Source: SKIA01 sp047602905 (GTDB lineage Archaea; Nanobdellota; Nanobdellia; Woesearchaeales; SKIA01). From it: 64,000 nucleotides of DNA. The stretch is taken from assembly GCA_047602905.1 (NCBI GenBank), contig JBLKOP010000002.1, positions 62,001 to 126,000 on the forward strand, given 5' to 3'. Position 1 is the stretch's first letter; every line of letters starts with the position of its first letter. Of the stretch, positions 16,296 to 25,035 are shown piece by piece. Under the pieces are notes generated by a model, which was given only the letters and a program-made list of their open reading frames with translations, made no database searches and was not told where the DNA came from. Made by a program: the position numbers and the translations under genes.

Positions 16296-17312
16296 ATGAA
16301 GTGGTATGAGCAGTATTACAAACAACTCATGATCATCCCATGGGTGCTTATAGCGCTCTCGGTTCTCGTAATAGCACTGACTGTTGTCTCCACAGGAGAT
16401 TTTGTAAGCAAAGGAGTTTCTTTAAGTGGAGGAGTAAGTGTTACGATGCAAGCACCTACCACGCTAGTAACAGCGGATATAGAGCAGACGTTTCGAGAAA
16501 CGTTTCCAGAAGCTGATGTTTCTGTGCGTCGATTAGCTGCTGAGAACACATACGTTATAGAAGCAACGTTACTTGCTGATAACGAGCAAGAAGCAGCCAG
16601 GACCTTAGAAAACCATTTAGAAACGCTCTACAACCCGATAAGTCTTAGCACAGAAACTACTGGTCCAGCACTTGGAGACGCGTTTTTTGCACAAACCCTC
16701 ATGGGTATTATGCTGGCGTTTTTGTGGATGGGCTGGGTGGTGTACTTGTATTTTGGCAGTCGCTTATCAGTAAAGGTGTTAGCAGCAGTAGTGGCGCTTA
16801 CTTGTACGGTTCTTGTTACTCAAAACGTTTTTTCTGGTCCAGGAGGGCTACTAGTGCTTTTTGCGATACTTCTTGCTCACTTAGCGTTTTATCTGTACAT
16901 CAGCGTTCCTAGCGGAGCAGTTATTCTTGCAGCAGCAAGCACGGTTCTCTTCACCCTAGCAGTTATTAACCTGCTAGGAATGCGTTTACAAACAGCTGGT
17001 GTCGCTGCGTTCTTAATGATTATTGGATACTCCGTAGACACAGACATTCTTCTTTCTACGCGAGTACTTAAAACACAGGAAGGAAGTATTATCGGTCGTA
17101 TAGAGGGTGCGTTTAAGACGGGTATGACGATGCAAGTAACAACAACTATAGTAACGCTTGTAGGTTTCTTAGTGGCTACCAGCGCTGTTATCGAGCAAAT
17201 AATGCTTATTTTGTTTATTGGAATGATTGGAGACATACTATTTACTTGGACGCTTAACGCAGGTATTCTGTACTGGTACGCAAAAAAGACTGGGGTGAAG
17301 GAGCGAGTATGA
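16296..17312 (+). CDS. secF: Protein-export membrane protein SecF
   Basis: SecF and SecD form the accessory complex that uses the proton gradient to help protein export through SecYEG. The 338-residue protein has an N-terminal membrane helix, an external domain of about 100 residues starting at GVSLSGGVSVTMQ, and five more helices. The helix 4 region with GYSVDTDILLSTRVLK is the conserved SecF/RND motif. Archaea usually have secF before secD, as here; the secD ATG overlaps the secF stop by 4 bases. Confidence 0.93.
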   Translation: MKWYEQYYKQLMIIPWVLIALSVLVIALTVVSTGDFVSKGVSLSGGVSVTMQAPTTLVTADIEQTFRETFPEADVSVRRLAAENTYVIEATLLADNEQEAARTLENHLETLYNPISLSTETTGPALGDAFFAQTLMGIMLAFLWMGWVVYLYFGSRLSVKVLAAVVALTCTVLVTQNVFSGPGGLLVLFAILLAHLAFYLYISVPSGAVILAAASTVLFTLAVINLLGMRLQTAGVAAFLMIIGYSVDTDILLSTRVLKTQEGSIIGRIEGAFKTGMTMQVTTTIVTLVGFLVATSAVIEQIMLILFIGMIGDILFTWTLNAGILYWYAKKTGVKERV

Positions 17313-18853
17313 AAATAGGGGTTCGAACGTGGATACTTATCTTCGCACTCATCCTCATGGTAGTAGCGATTAGTCCGCACCCGCGAGCAGACGGAGTTGT
17401 TATTACAAGTGTTGCTACGAGCAGTCCAGCAATAGAGGCAGGTATTACTGGTCCTAGCAGTACTACACAACCGGTTCAGCGAGAGCGAGTGCTGCGCTTT
17501 AACGGAGTAGACATTACGAGTGTTGAGCAGTTTAATAGCTTAAACCAGAACCTTTCAGGACTCATACAAGTACAGACTGATAAGGATAGCTACGTAGTTA
17601 CTATTCCTAACACTACAACGACTACAGGTATTACTGTAGGAGAAGCTCCAAGAAGTAATATTCGTCTCGGCCTTGACCTTACTGGTGGTGCTCGTGTTAT
17701 GGTGCAGCCTGTTGAGCCTGTTGACGCGGATATCATGGATTTGTTATTAGCTAATATTGAGGAGCGCATTAACGTGTTTGGTCTCTCTGACGTTACTGTT
17801 CGTGACGTACAAGACTTTACGGGTAACCAGTTCATTCTTGTTGAGATAGCAGGTGCTGATGAGCAAGCAATTGTTGATTTGCTTACGCAACAAGGAGATT
17901 TTAAGGCGGTAATTGGTAACACCACTGTTTTTAGTGGTGGTGATGACATCACGTATGTGGGGACAAGCGCTACTGATAGCGGTATTCGTCAGTGTAGCCC
18001 TGGTGGTGCAGGTGTTGTGTGTGAGTTCTTCTTTGTCATTAGTCTTTCTTCACAAGCTGCGCAAAGACACGCTGACGTAACAAGGCCGTTAGATGTTATT
18101 CCTAGTCAAGGAGGCGGGTATTTGAGTGAAACGATGGATTTGTATTTGGATGGAGAGCTTATCACGAGTCTTCAGATTAGTGCTGGTCTTCGTGGAAGTA
18201 CTACTACGCAAATTCAGATTAGTGGTTCTGATAACGCCGCTACGCAAGAAGCTGCTGCTCGTGCTGCTCAGGAGAGTATGAAGCAGTTACAGACTGTTCT
18301 TGCTACGGGAAGTCTTCCTGTGGAGCTTGAGGTTGTTAAGACGGATAGTATTAGTGCTGAGCTTGGTAGCACGTTTATTCAGAATATCTTCTTTGTTGCT
18401 TTGTTTGCGTTACTTGCTATTGTCATTACTGTTTCTACTCGGTACCGTGATTGGAAGATTAGTATTCCTATGCTTATCGCTATGCTTTCTGAGCTCGTTA
18501 TTATTCTTGGTATCGCTGCTTTGTTCAGATACAACCTTGATTTGGCTGGTATCGCTGGTATTATTATTGCTATTGGTACGGGTGTTGATGACCAAATAAT
18601 TATTGTTGATGAGATTAAGAGTGGCGGGAATCGTGGTGGTAGTTGGAAGCAGCGTATGGGTCGTGCGTTCTTTATTATTTTTGCTGCGTTCTTTACCTTA
18701 CTTGCTGCTATGCTTCCTCTTATGTGGGCTGGTGCTGGTCTTGTTCGTGGCTTTGCTATCATGACTATTGTTGGTGTTACTGCTGGTGTGTTAATTACTC
18801 GTCCGGCGTTTGCTGAGTTGGCTAAGAAGTTTGTGAAGATGGAAGAAGAGTAG
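17309..18853 (+). CDS. secD: Protein-export membrane protein SecD
   Basis: The 514-residue partner of SecF. An N-terminal membrane helix is followed by a large external region, with a PDZ-like stretch (ATSSPAIEAGITG) near 35 and the conserved LGLDLTGGARVMVQP near 112-126, then five helices with IAIGTGVDDQIIIVDE carrying the RND-type acidic residues. The ATGA overlap with secF shows cotranslation. By eye, codon endings change from A-rich to T-rich across the gene. A tRNA gene follows 38 bases downstream. Confidence 0.94.
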   Translation: MKIGVRTWILIFALILMVVAISPHPRADGVVITSVATSSPAIEAGITGPSSTTQPVQRERVLRFNGVDITSVEQFNSLNQNLSGLIQVQTDKDSYVVTIPNTTTTTGITVGEAPRSNIRLGLDLTGGARVMVQPVEPVDADIMDLLLANIEERINVFGLSDVTVRDVQDFTGNQFILVEIAGADEQAIVDLLTQQGDFKAVIGNTTVFSGGDDITYVGTSATDSGIRQCSPGGAGVVCEFFFVISLSSQAAQRHADVTRPLDVIPSQGGGYLSETMDLYLDGELITSLQISAGLRGSTTTQIQISGSDNAATQEAAARAAQESMKQLQTVLATGSLPVELEVVKTDSISAELGSTFIQNIFFVALFALLAIVITVSTRYRDWKISIPMLIAMLSELVIILGIAALFRYNLDLAGIAGIIIAIGTGVDDQIIIVDEIKSGGNRGGSWKQRMGRAFFIIFAAFFTLLAAMLPLMWAGAGLVRGFAIMTIVGVTAGVLITRPAFAELAKKFVKMEEE

Positions 18854-18854
18854 C

Positions 18855-18864
18855 TTTTATAAAC
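18855..18864 (+). promoter_or_regulatory. TATA box of tRNA-Pro
   Basis: TTTTATAAAC lies just after the secD stop and about 30 bases before the tRNA 5' end, a typical archaeal tRNA promoter position. Confidence 0.65.
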
Positions 18865-18891
18865 GAACTCGTAGTTACGAAGAGTACCAAC

Positions 18892-18964
18892 GGGGCTATA
18901 GTGTAGCTTGGTATCACCTTGCGTTTGGGACGCAAAAACTTCGGTTCAAATCCGAATAGCCCCA
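18892..18964 (+). tRNA. tRNA-Pro (anticodon TGG)
   Basis: A 73-base cloverleaf: acceptor GGGGCTA pairs with TAGCCCC plus discriminator A; anticodon stem TTGCG/CGCAA encloses the loop TTTGGGA with anticodon TGG; T arm TTCGG/CCGAA encloses TTCAAAT. The D stem has one mismatch. CCA is not encoded and no intron is present. A convergent HNH gene ends two bases past its 3' end. Confidence 0.95.
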
Positions 18965-18966
18965 GT

Positions 18967-19341
18967 TTATGGCATTTTCAAGCTTTCTGGAGTGTTTTCT
19001 TTTTCTAGTCTCACGTGTTCTTTTCTGTGGCAATTAGCGCATAAAACAACGCACTTATTCATTTCTTCTTGAATGCGCGCTATACTATAGGCTAATTGTT
19101 TCATTTGTGAAGGAGCAAGATCTTTTTGTTCTGGATCGGGATGATGAAATTCTAAGCAAACATTTTCTTCCTCTCCGCAATGCTCGCAACTAAGTGTGTC
19201 TTTGTATTCGTGATACCATTGAGTAATCTTTTTTCTTCGCTTCTTTGCTTTTTTTCGGTAGTACTCTTTTGCTTTCTCAGGATTGTTTCTATACCAGTTC
19301 CTCCAGTACTCTCGCTGTTTTTCTCGGTCTCTTGGTGACAT
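18967..19341 (-). CDS. HNH endonuclease-like protein
   Basis: The 124-residue protein has an HNH nuclease core: CEHCGE near 53, LEFHHPDP near 66, and CVVLCANCHRKEH near 100, supplying the zinc-binding cysteine pairs and the catalytic HH and histidine. The N-terminal 45 residues are very basic (KKAKKRRKK) and probably bind DNA. The gene is convergent with tRNA-Pro and its stop codon starts two bases after the tRNA. It may be a stand-alone homing-type or mobile-element nuclease, although there is no tRNA intron. Start is ATG 19341; an upstream GTG adds three residues. Confidence 0.82.
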   Translation of the reverse strand: MSPRDREKQREYWRNWYRNNPEKAKEYYRKKAKKRRKKITQWYHEYKDTLSCEHCGEEENVCLEFHHPDPEQKDLAPSQMKQLAYSIARIQEEMNKCVVLCANCHRKEHVRLEKENTPESLKMP

Positions 19342-19459
19342 AATATACACAAGTTGTCTGTCTTAAAAGCTCTTTTGTGCATATGTCCAGTGCTCTGCGG
19401 AAAGCTTTTGTTTTTTCTGAAAATGTTTCGGATACTTGCTTGAACAACATGATTTTTTT

Positions 19460-19996
19460 TTATAGTATCCGTTTGTGCTCTTCAAGAACTGGTCGCTTTT
19501 TTATGTGGTGGCGGTAGTATCCTATGATGTTGCTGCTAAGAAACACGAGCTCTATAAGCACTCCCATTGGGGTGAATATGATTGCGTTGTAGGTGATGAC
19601 GATGCTTGTTGCTATCATCATGAGTATGCGTAGGTGTTTATCGTTTTTTTGAAAGCGGGCTATGAGTCCTATGTATAATCCCGTAAATATTACTAGGTCT
19701 GTCCAGGAGGTGTAGTTTAGTGTTATTGGTAGTATGTAGAGTATCATGAATGCGTAGAGGAATTTTTTGTTGGTGGTTTTGGTTGCTGTTATAAAAGAGG
19801 CGAAGGAGAAGAAGAACAGTATTGCTGCGTTTATTTCCTCTAAGAATAGGTAGTGGGTTGCTATGAGTAAGCTTGAGAACGTAAGAAATACGAGTATGTG
19901 TTCTCGTTTCTTGAGCTGAAAGGATATGATGTCTGAGATGAGTGCTATTGCTATGAGTATTTGTGAGAGAAGAAACGGGTTGTTTAGGAGTTGCAT
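19460..19996 (-). CDS. YgjV-like multi-span membrane protein
   Basis: The 178-residue protein has about six short hydrophobic segments spread over its whole length and resembles the YgjV family of bacterial inner-membrane proteins (helices with SDIISFQLKKRE and a final SSNIIGYYR). The role of that family is not known. A short inverted repeat CGGATACT/AGTATCCG (19429-19436 and 19464-19471) spans its stop codon and could act in RNA 3'-end formation. Confidence 0.65.
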   Translation of the reverse strand: MQLLNNPFLLSQILIAIALISDIISFQLKKREHILVFLTFSSLLIATHYLFLEEINAAILFFFSFASFITATKTTNKKFLYAFMILYILPITLNYTSWTDLVIFTGLYIGLIARFQKNDKHLRILMMIATSIVITYNAIIFTPMGVLIELVFLSSNIIGYYRHHIKKRPVLEEHKRIL

Positions 19997-20103
19997 TTTT
20001 GTTTGTTTGTTGTTTTTTATATAAAACTAGTTTTTTTTGAGGTACTTACTTATAGTGCGTAAAACCTTTTTTGTTTCAATGAACTTTTTTTTGTAAAAAT
20101 TAG

Positions 20104-20814
20104 TTATTCTTTTGTGTCTCCACCTAAATAGATGCTTTGTATTTTTGGGTGTTGTTGTATTGTTTTGTCTCCTTCTAGGGCTATACTTCCTTGCTCGAGT
20201 ACGTAGGTGTAATCACTTATTTGTATTGCTTGTTTCGCGTTTTGTTCTACTACCAGTAGGCTTATGCCTTCTTTTCTGAGTTCTTGTAGTGTTTTGAAGA
20301 GTTCTTTGATGAGTTTTGGGCTTAGTCCGAGTGTTGGTTCGTCAAGGAGGAGAAGTTGTGGTTTGTGCATGAGTGCTCTTGCTAGTGCGAGCATTTGTTG
20401 TTCTCCTCCTGATAGGTTGTAGGCGAGGGTTTTTTCGTGTTTTTTTAGGTTGGGGAATTGTTTGTAGAGTTCTTGTATTCTTTTGTTTGGGTTTGTTAGT
20501 TGTTTGCTTGTTAGTTGGAGGTTTTCTTGTACTGTTAGTGTTGTGAAGTTTATTCTTCCTTGTGGTACGTAGCTTATTCCTAACTTTAGGAGTTCGTGTG
20601 TTTGTTTGTTTGTTATGTTTTTTTCTTTGTATGTTATGTTTCCGCTTGTTTGTTTTGTGAGTCCAAAAACGGTTTTTAGTACTGTGCTTTTTCCTGCTCC
20701 GTTTGGCCCAATTAGGCTTACTATTTGTTTCTTGTCTACTTCTATGTTTATTTCGTGTAGTACTGGTGTTTCTTCGTAGCCTGCACTTACTTGTTGTAGC
20801 TTGAGTAGTTTCAT
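20104..20814 (-). CDS. livF: Branched-chain amino acid-type ABC transporter ATPase LivF
   Basis: The 236-residue ABC ATPase has Walker A GPNGAGKST, the family's Q-loop region SYVPQGRINF, signature LSGGEQQMLALARAL, Walker B LLLLDEPTLGLSP and the switch histidine replaced by VVEQNAKQA, the LivF hallmark. It energises import with LivG. Last gene of a four-gene minus-strand operon; its start overlaps the livG stop by four bases. Confidence 0.93.
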   Translation of the reverse strand: MKLLKLQQVSAGYEETPVLHEINIEVDKKQIVSLIGPNGAGKSTVLKTVFGLTKQTSGNITYKEKNITNKQTHELLKLGISYVPQGRINFTTLTVQENLQLTSKQLTNPNKRIQELYKQFPNLKKHEKTLAYNLSGGEQQMLALARALMHKPQLLLLDEPTLGLSPKLIKELFKTLQELRKEGISLLVVEQNAKQAIQISDYTYVLEQGSIALEGDKTIQQHPKIQSIYLGGDTKE

Positions 20815-21536
20815 GCTCCTAGGTATGCCTCCAGTACTTCTTTGTCTTCTTGTATTTGTTTTGGTGTTCCTGTTTTTAGTAGGCTTCCTTGGTTCATTAC
20901 GTGTACCGTGTCTGCTACTGTTGATACGAAGTTCATGTCGTGCTCTATAAGTAGGATTGTTTTGTTTTGTTCTTGTAGTGTTTTTAGTACGCGCTGTATT
21001 TGTTCTCGTAGCGCTGGGTTTACTCCTGCTACTGGTTCGTCAAGAAGGATTATGTCGGTGTTTTTTGCTATTGCGAGCGCGAGTTCTAAGAGTTTTTTTT
21101 GCCCATACGAGAGGTCTTGTGCTTTTGTTGTTAGTGTGTTGTTAAAACCTACTGTTTCTAGTGCTTGTTGTGCTTGTTTTTTCCAGTCGGTTTCTGTACT
21201 AAATAGGCTGATGAGTTTGTCATCGTCCTTGTTAAGGGCGAGTTGTAGGTGTTCATACACTGTTAGGTTGCTAAAGAGTCTTGGGTGTTGAAATGTTCTT
21301 GCGAGTTGCTGTGCTACTCTGTGCGGTTTTGTGGTTAGGGGTTGTTGTTTGTAGAGTATTTCTCCTGCGTCTTTGTTTTCAAATCCTGTTATGAGGTTGA
21401 ATGCGGTTGTTTTTCCGCAACCGTTTGGTCCTATGAGTGCTGTTATGCTTTTTTCTTTTACTGTGAAGCTGAGGTTGTTTACTGCTCGTACTCCTCCGAA
21501 GTGTTTTGTTAGGTTGCGTACTTCTAGTAGGTTCAT
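20811..21536 (-). CDS. livG: Branched-chain amino acid-type ABC transporter ATPase LivG
   Basis: The 241-residue ABC ATPase has Walker A GPNGCGKTT, signature LSYGQKKLLELALAIA and Walker B IILLDEPVAGVNP followed by LIEHDM with the switch histidine. LARTFQHPRLF is typical of LivG. It pairs with LivF. Four-base overlaps link it to livM upstream and livF downstream. Confidence 0.93.
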   Translation of the reverse strand: MNLLEVRNLTKHFGGVRAVNNLSFTVKEKSITALIGPNGCGKTTAFNLITGFENKDAGEILYKQQPLTTKPHRVAQQLARTFQHPRLFSNLTVYEHLQLALNKDDDKLISLFSTETDWKKQAQQALETVGFNNTLTTKAQDLSYGQKKLLELALAIAKNTDIILLDEPVAGVNPALREQIQRVLKTLQEQNKTILLIEHDMNFVSTVADTVHVMNQGSLLKTGTPKQIQEDKEVLEAYLGA

Positions 21537-22405
21537 TGTAAGCTCACCTTCCCAAAGAGCCCTTTTGGTTTGTTCATGAGTATGAGTATGAGTATGCTTG
21601 CGTAGATGATTTGTCTTGCTGGTCCGAGTATGCTGCTGGGTAGTCCTATGAACCTGAGTGCTTCTCCTAGTCCTATGATGAGTATTACTCCTGCTATGCT
21701 TCCTTTCGTGCTTGCTAGTCCTCCTACGATGACTACTGTGAGTAAGAGTACGAGTTCTAGGAGCATGAAGCTTGTTGGGTCTATGTAGCTTATGTAGTGC
21801 GCGTACAGACTTCCTGCTACTCCTATGAAGAAACCGCTTATCGCGTTGGTTTTTGCTTGTATTGATAAAACGTTTTTTCCTAGCATCTGCGCTCCTGCTT
21901 CGTCATCTCGCGCTGCTTGTAGTGCTCGCCCGAAGCGACTCGTTGCTACTGCGTGTATCGTGTATACGCTTATCGTTGCTAGTATTGCTGCGAATAGGAG
22001 GTAGTGGTTGTTTGTTGTTATGCTTACTCCAAGCAGTTCTGGTTTGGGTATTCCTGGTATTCCTAGTGCTCCTCTGGTTACACTCGTCCAGTTAAGTAGG
22101 ATGTTTCCTATTACGTAGCTAAACCCAAGCGTTGCGAGTGCGAGGTAGTCTCCTTTTACGTGTTTTGTTGAGTACAGAAGTGCTACTGCAAATGATGCAG
22201 TTATTATGGCTGCTGCGAGTAGCGCTACGAGGTATGGTAGGTGTAGTTGCATCATAAAAATTGCTGATGTGTACGCTCCTATCCCAAAGAGTGCTACTAG
22301 TGCTAGGTTGAGCATTCCTCCGTTTCCTAGTAGTAGGTTGTAGCTTGCTGCGAGTATTGCGTATATTGCTATGATGATGAGTATGTGTGTTAGGTACGCG
22401 CTCAT
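21533..22405 (-). CDS. livM: Branched-chain amino acid-type ABC transporter permease LivM
   Basis: The 290-residue membrane protein has eight or more hydrophobic helices and the LivM landmarks NLLLGNGGMLNLALVALFGIGAY near the N-terminus (in pieces), GDYLALATLGFSYV, and the cytoplasmic loop SRFGRALQAARDDEAGA that contacts the ATPases. It forms the channel with LivH. Overlaps livH and livG by four bases each. Confidence 0.93.
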   Translation of the reverse strand: MSAYLTHILIIIAIYAILAASYNLLLGNGGMLNLALVALFGIGAYTSAIFMMQLHLPYLVALLAAAIITASFAVALLYSTKHVKGDYLALATLGFSYVIGNILLNWTSVTRGALGIPGIPKPELLGVSITTNNHYLLFAAILATISVYTIHAVATSRFGRALQAARDDEAGAQMLGKNVLSIQAKTNAISGFFIGVAGSLYAHYISYIDPTSFMLLELVLLLTVVIVGGLASTKGSIAGVILIIGLGEALRFIGLPSSILGPARQIIYASILILILMNKPKGLFGKVSLQ

Positions 22406-23286
22406 AGTCTCTCCCCCGTCTTTTTTCCAAAGAGTCCTTGTGGTCTAAGCAGTAAGAATAAGAAGAGGAGTGTGAAGGTTATTGCGTCTTTCCAGCCGCT
22501 TGGAAGCCACCAGATACCGAAGTTCTCCGCTACTCCTACGATGTAGCTTCCTGCTATGCTTGCTGGTACGCTTGTCATTCCTCCTATTACTGCTCCTGAG
22601 AATCCTTTTACCATAAGGCTTGTTCCCATTGTTGGCTCTAGGCTTTGCTCTAATCCGATAAGCACTCCTGCTACTCCTGCGAGCACGCTTGCTATCAGAA
22701 ACGCTGCTGTCATGAGCTTGTCTGCTTGTATTCCTTGTATGTTTGCTAGTTCTGGATTATCTGCTACTGCTCGTAGTTCTCGGCCTATTTGTGTGTAGCG
22801 AAGAAAGAAGTATAGGAGTATGAGTAGTGCTGCGCTACTAAGAATAATGATTATTTGTAAGAGGGTTATTCTTGCTCCAAGAACACTTATTCCTGCTGTT
22901 ATTTCAAAGAGCTGAAAGCTTTTTACTCCTGCTCCAAACAAGATCATAAGGATGTTTTCAAAGAGTATGAGTAACGCTACTGATACGATAAGTATTACTA
23001 CGCTGCTTGCTTGTTTTTTTTGTAGCGGTGCGTAAAAAAACGTTCTTACTAGGTAGCCAAGAGCGGCGCTTGCTATGAGTGTGAGAATTACTGATAGCCA
23101 AAAAGGCATTCCTAGCATGCTAAACAGCCAGAAACAAATGTATCCTCCTACAGCTATGCTTGCTCCGTGAGCAAAATGCATTACTTTGTTTGTTGTGTAG
23201 ATAAGGGAGAAGCCTGCTGCTACAAGGCCATAAACGCTTCCTATGATGAGGCTGTTAATGAGTAGTTGACTGAAAGGAAAGCTCAT
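22402..23286 (-). CDS. livH: Branched-chain amino acid-type ABC transporter permease LivH
   Basis: The 294-residue permease has the LivH landmarks SVYGLVAAGFSLIYTTNKVMHFAHG (in pieces) and the ATPase-contact loop YTQIGRELRAVADNPELA. It is the first gene of the minus-strand operon. A TTATATAATATC promoter-like box lies 15-27 bases upstream of its ATG, in the 74-base gap shared with the divergent binding-protein gene. Confidence 0.93.
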   Translation of the reverse strand: MSFPFSQLLINSLIIGSVYGLVAAGFSLIYTTNKVMHFAHGASIAVGGYICFWLFSMLGMPFWLSVILTLIASAALGYLVRTFFYAPLQKKQASSVVILIVSVALLILFENILMILFGAGVKSFQLFEITAGISVLGARITLLQIIIILSSAALLILLYFFLRYTQIGRELRAVADNPELANIQGIQADKLMTAAFLIASVLAGVAGVLIGLEQSLEPTMGTSLMVKGFSGAVIGGMTSVPASIAGSYIVGVAENFGIWWLPSGWKDAITFTLLFLFLLLRPQGLFGKKTGERL

Positions 23287-23360
23287 AGGGTTGTTTTACC
23301 ACAAGATATTATATAAACTACACCCAAACGTTTTTATGTATTAAGCTTCTTCTTTTGTAG

Positions 23361-24470
23361 ATGAGAAGAAGTGCTTTTTTGCTTATCGTCGTTGCGTTCT
23401 TATTGTTTGCTTGTACAACTCCTGCTCAAGAAAGTTCTTCTGAGACTGTTTATGAGATAGGACTTATTGCTCCCTTATCTGGGGATGCAGCGTTTATTGG
23501 TGAAGGGCTTTCTGGTGTTACTCAAGTAGCTGTTGAAGACGTTAATGCTCTCTGGGCTGATGATAATAAGCGATTAGTGGTTCGTTACGAGGATGGTATG
23601 TGTAATGGTCGAGAAGCACTTAGTGCTCTTCAGTCATTACATGATCGTTACTCAATTACTGTTATAAGTGGAGGCGCTTGTAGTGGAGAGACTCTTGGTA
23701 TGGCTCCGTACGCTAATGATAATCAGATTCTTTTGTTATCAAGTGGTTCTACTTCTCCTGCTATTCGTGAAGCTGGAGAGTTTGTTTTTAGAAATTATCC
23801 TTCTGATGATGGTGTTGCTATCATTCTTTCTGAGCAAATTGCTCAGCAAGGTTTTTCTCGCGTAGCGCTTCTTTCTGAGAACACTGATTACGCTCAAGAC
23901 TTACGAGACGCTTTTGTTAGTAATTTAGAGCAGCGAGGTGTTGAGGTAGTTGCTAGTGAGAACGTGTTAAGTTCTTCAAGAGATTTTCGTACAGAACTCA
24001 CTCGCATCCAGCAAGAACAACCTACTGTTTTAGTACTTGTTCCGCAAACAGCTCCTATGAGTGCTTCTATGATGCGTCAAGTGCGTGAGTTAGGTCTTCA
24101 GGCTGAATTGTTTTTTCCTGACTTAGGTGTGCTTTTTGACGCACTAACTGATAATAGGGATTTGTTTGTTGGCGTAACAACTGCTCGCTATGTTGTTGCT
24201 GCTCAGGATAGTGAGGAGTACCAAGACATTCTTGCTCGCTCAAGTTGCACTCTTGAAGGGTACTGCGCTGCTCAGTACGACGCGATAGTCTTGTTAGCGG
24301 ATATTATTGATTCTTGTGGATCAGTAGACGCTCTTTGCGTTCAGCAAGGACTTTTTGATACGCAAGGAAGACAAGGGCTTGCGGGTGAGCTAAGCTTTGA
24401 TGAGAACGGAGAAATTCTTGGCAACTTCGAAATCGTCCGTATTAGCGAAGAAGCAATTGAGCTTGTTTAG
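23361..24470 (+). CDS. ABC transporter substrate-binding lipoprotein (LivJ/K type)
   Basis: The 369-residue protein begins with a lipoprotein signal peptide MRRSAFLLIVV ending in the lipobox LLFAC (C18). The mature part is a type I periplasmic-binding fold: IGLIAPLSGDAAFIGEG, VISGGACSGETL, FRNYPSDD and VALLSENTDYAQDL follow the LivJ pattern. It faces the livHMGF operon across a 74-base gap and completes that importer. Branched-chain amino acids are the best guess, but amides, urea or aromatic compounds are also imported by this family. Confidence 0.9.
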   Translation: MRRSAFLLIVVAFLLFACTTPAQESSSETVYEIGLIAPLSGDAAFIGEGLSGVTQVAVEDVNALWADDNKRLVVRYEDGMCNGREALSALQSLHDRYSITVISGGACSGETLGMAPYANDNQILLLSSGSTSPAIREAGEFVFRNYPSDDGVAIILSEQIAQQGFSRVALLSENTDYAQDLRDAFVSNLEQRGVEVVASENVLSSSRDFRTELTRIQQEQPTVLVLVPQTAPMSASMMRQVRELGLQAELFFPDLGVLFDALTDNRDLFVGVTTARYVVAAQDSEEYQDILARSSCTLEGYCAAQYDAIVLLADIIDSCGSVDALCVQQGLFDTQGRQGLAGELSFDENGEILGNFEIVRISEEAIELV

Positions 24471-24572
24471 TATTTTGCTTTTCTCGCAGCAGCTTATTGA
24501 TACGAACAAACGTTTCCAAAAAACAACTCGTGCAAGATAGTGCTAGGAGATTCTTAGGAAGTAACTTCTTTT

Positions 24573-24713
24573 TCATTGGTTTTTTTGTACTTCATGTGCA
24601 ATAACGTCTCTGTACTCAACAAGTTGTGGTTGTAATCCATGAGCGGCTCCTGGTTTTTCAAACAATACGATATTCATCTGTTTCTCTTGTAGTTGTATTG
24701 TTTTTATTACCTG
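24573..24713 (-). pseudogene. C-terminal remnant of an unidentified gene
   Basis: An open minus-strand frame of 46 codons reads like a genuine protein tail: QVIKTIQLQEKQ, then an internal ATG (24677), NIVLFEKPGAAHGLQPQLV and YRDVIAHEVQKNQ. The glycine-histidine stretch after a hydrophobic strand recalls the C-terminal histidine region of alpha/beta hydrolases, but that is only a suggestion. A TAG lies directly upstream in frame and no promoter is visible. It lies in a 565-base stretch (24471-25035) with no secure gene. Confidence 0.35.
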
Positions 24714-24977
24714 CTATCCTCTCTTATTTGGCTGTGCTTGTTATGCGCAAATAAGAACAATACTTACTTTACTCTGAAAGACACAAACATCACGCACGTA
24801 GTCAAACAAAACAGTGCGTGGGACGTAGAACTAGAAGTCCTCGCCCACACCTACCAGGAATACCAAGAAACAATAAATAACCTCACACAAGAATTCTCAG
24901 AAACAATAACAAGAATAGAAACAGCAATAATGACAGCAGACCGCGTCTGGCCAGCAGGAGCAAACTTCTTAAAGTAA
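24693..24977 (+). pseudogene. Possible truncated gene; coding-like 3' half
   Basis: A 94-residue plus-strand frame with only a TTG start. Its first 20 residues are hydrophobic and cysteine-rich; its second half (SAWDVELEVLAHTYQEYQETIN and onward) has codon choice like real genes here and forms a helix. The 5' part overlaps the minus-strand remnant at 24573-24713. I read it as a decayed or truncated gene, though a small secreted protein is possible. Confidence 0.3.
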
Positions 24978-25006
24978 TCACTTATAAGTAGTTAAAAAAG
25001 ATACTT

Positions 25007-25016
25007 ATTTAAATAC
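25007..25016 (+). promoter_or_regulatory. TATA box of RtcB-like gene
   Basis: ATTTAAATAC lies 29 bases before the ATG at 25036. Confidence 0.55.
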
Positions 25017-25035
25017 CTATTTATTCAACAAGTAT

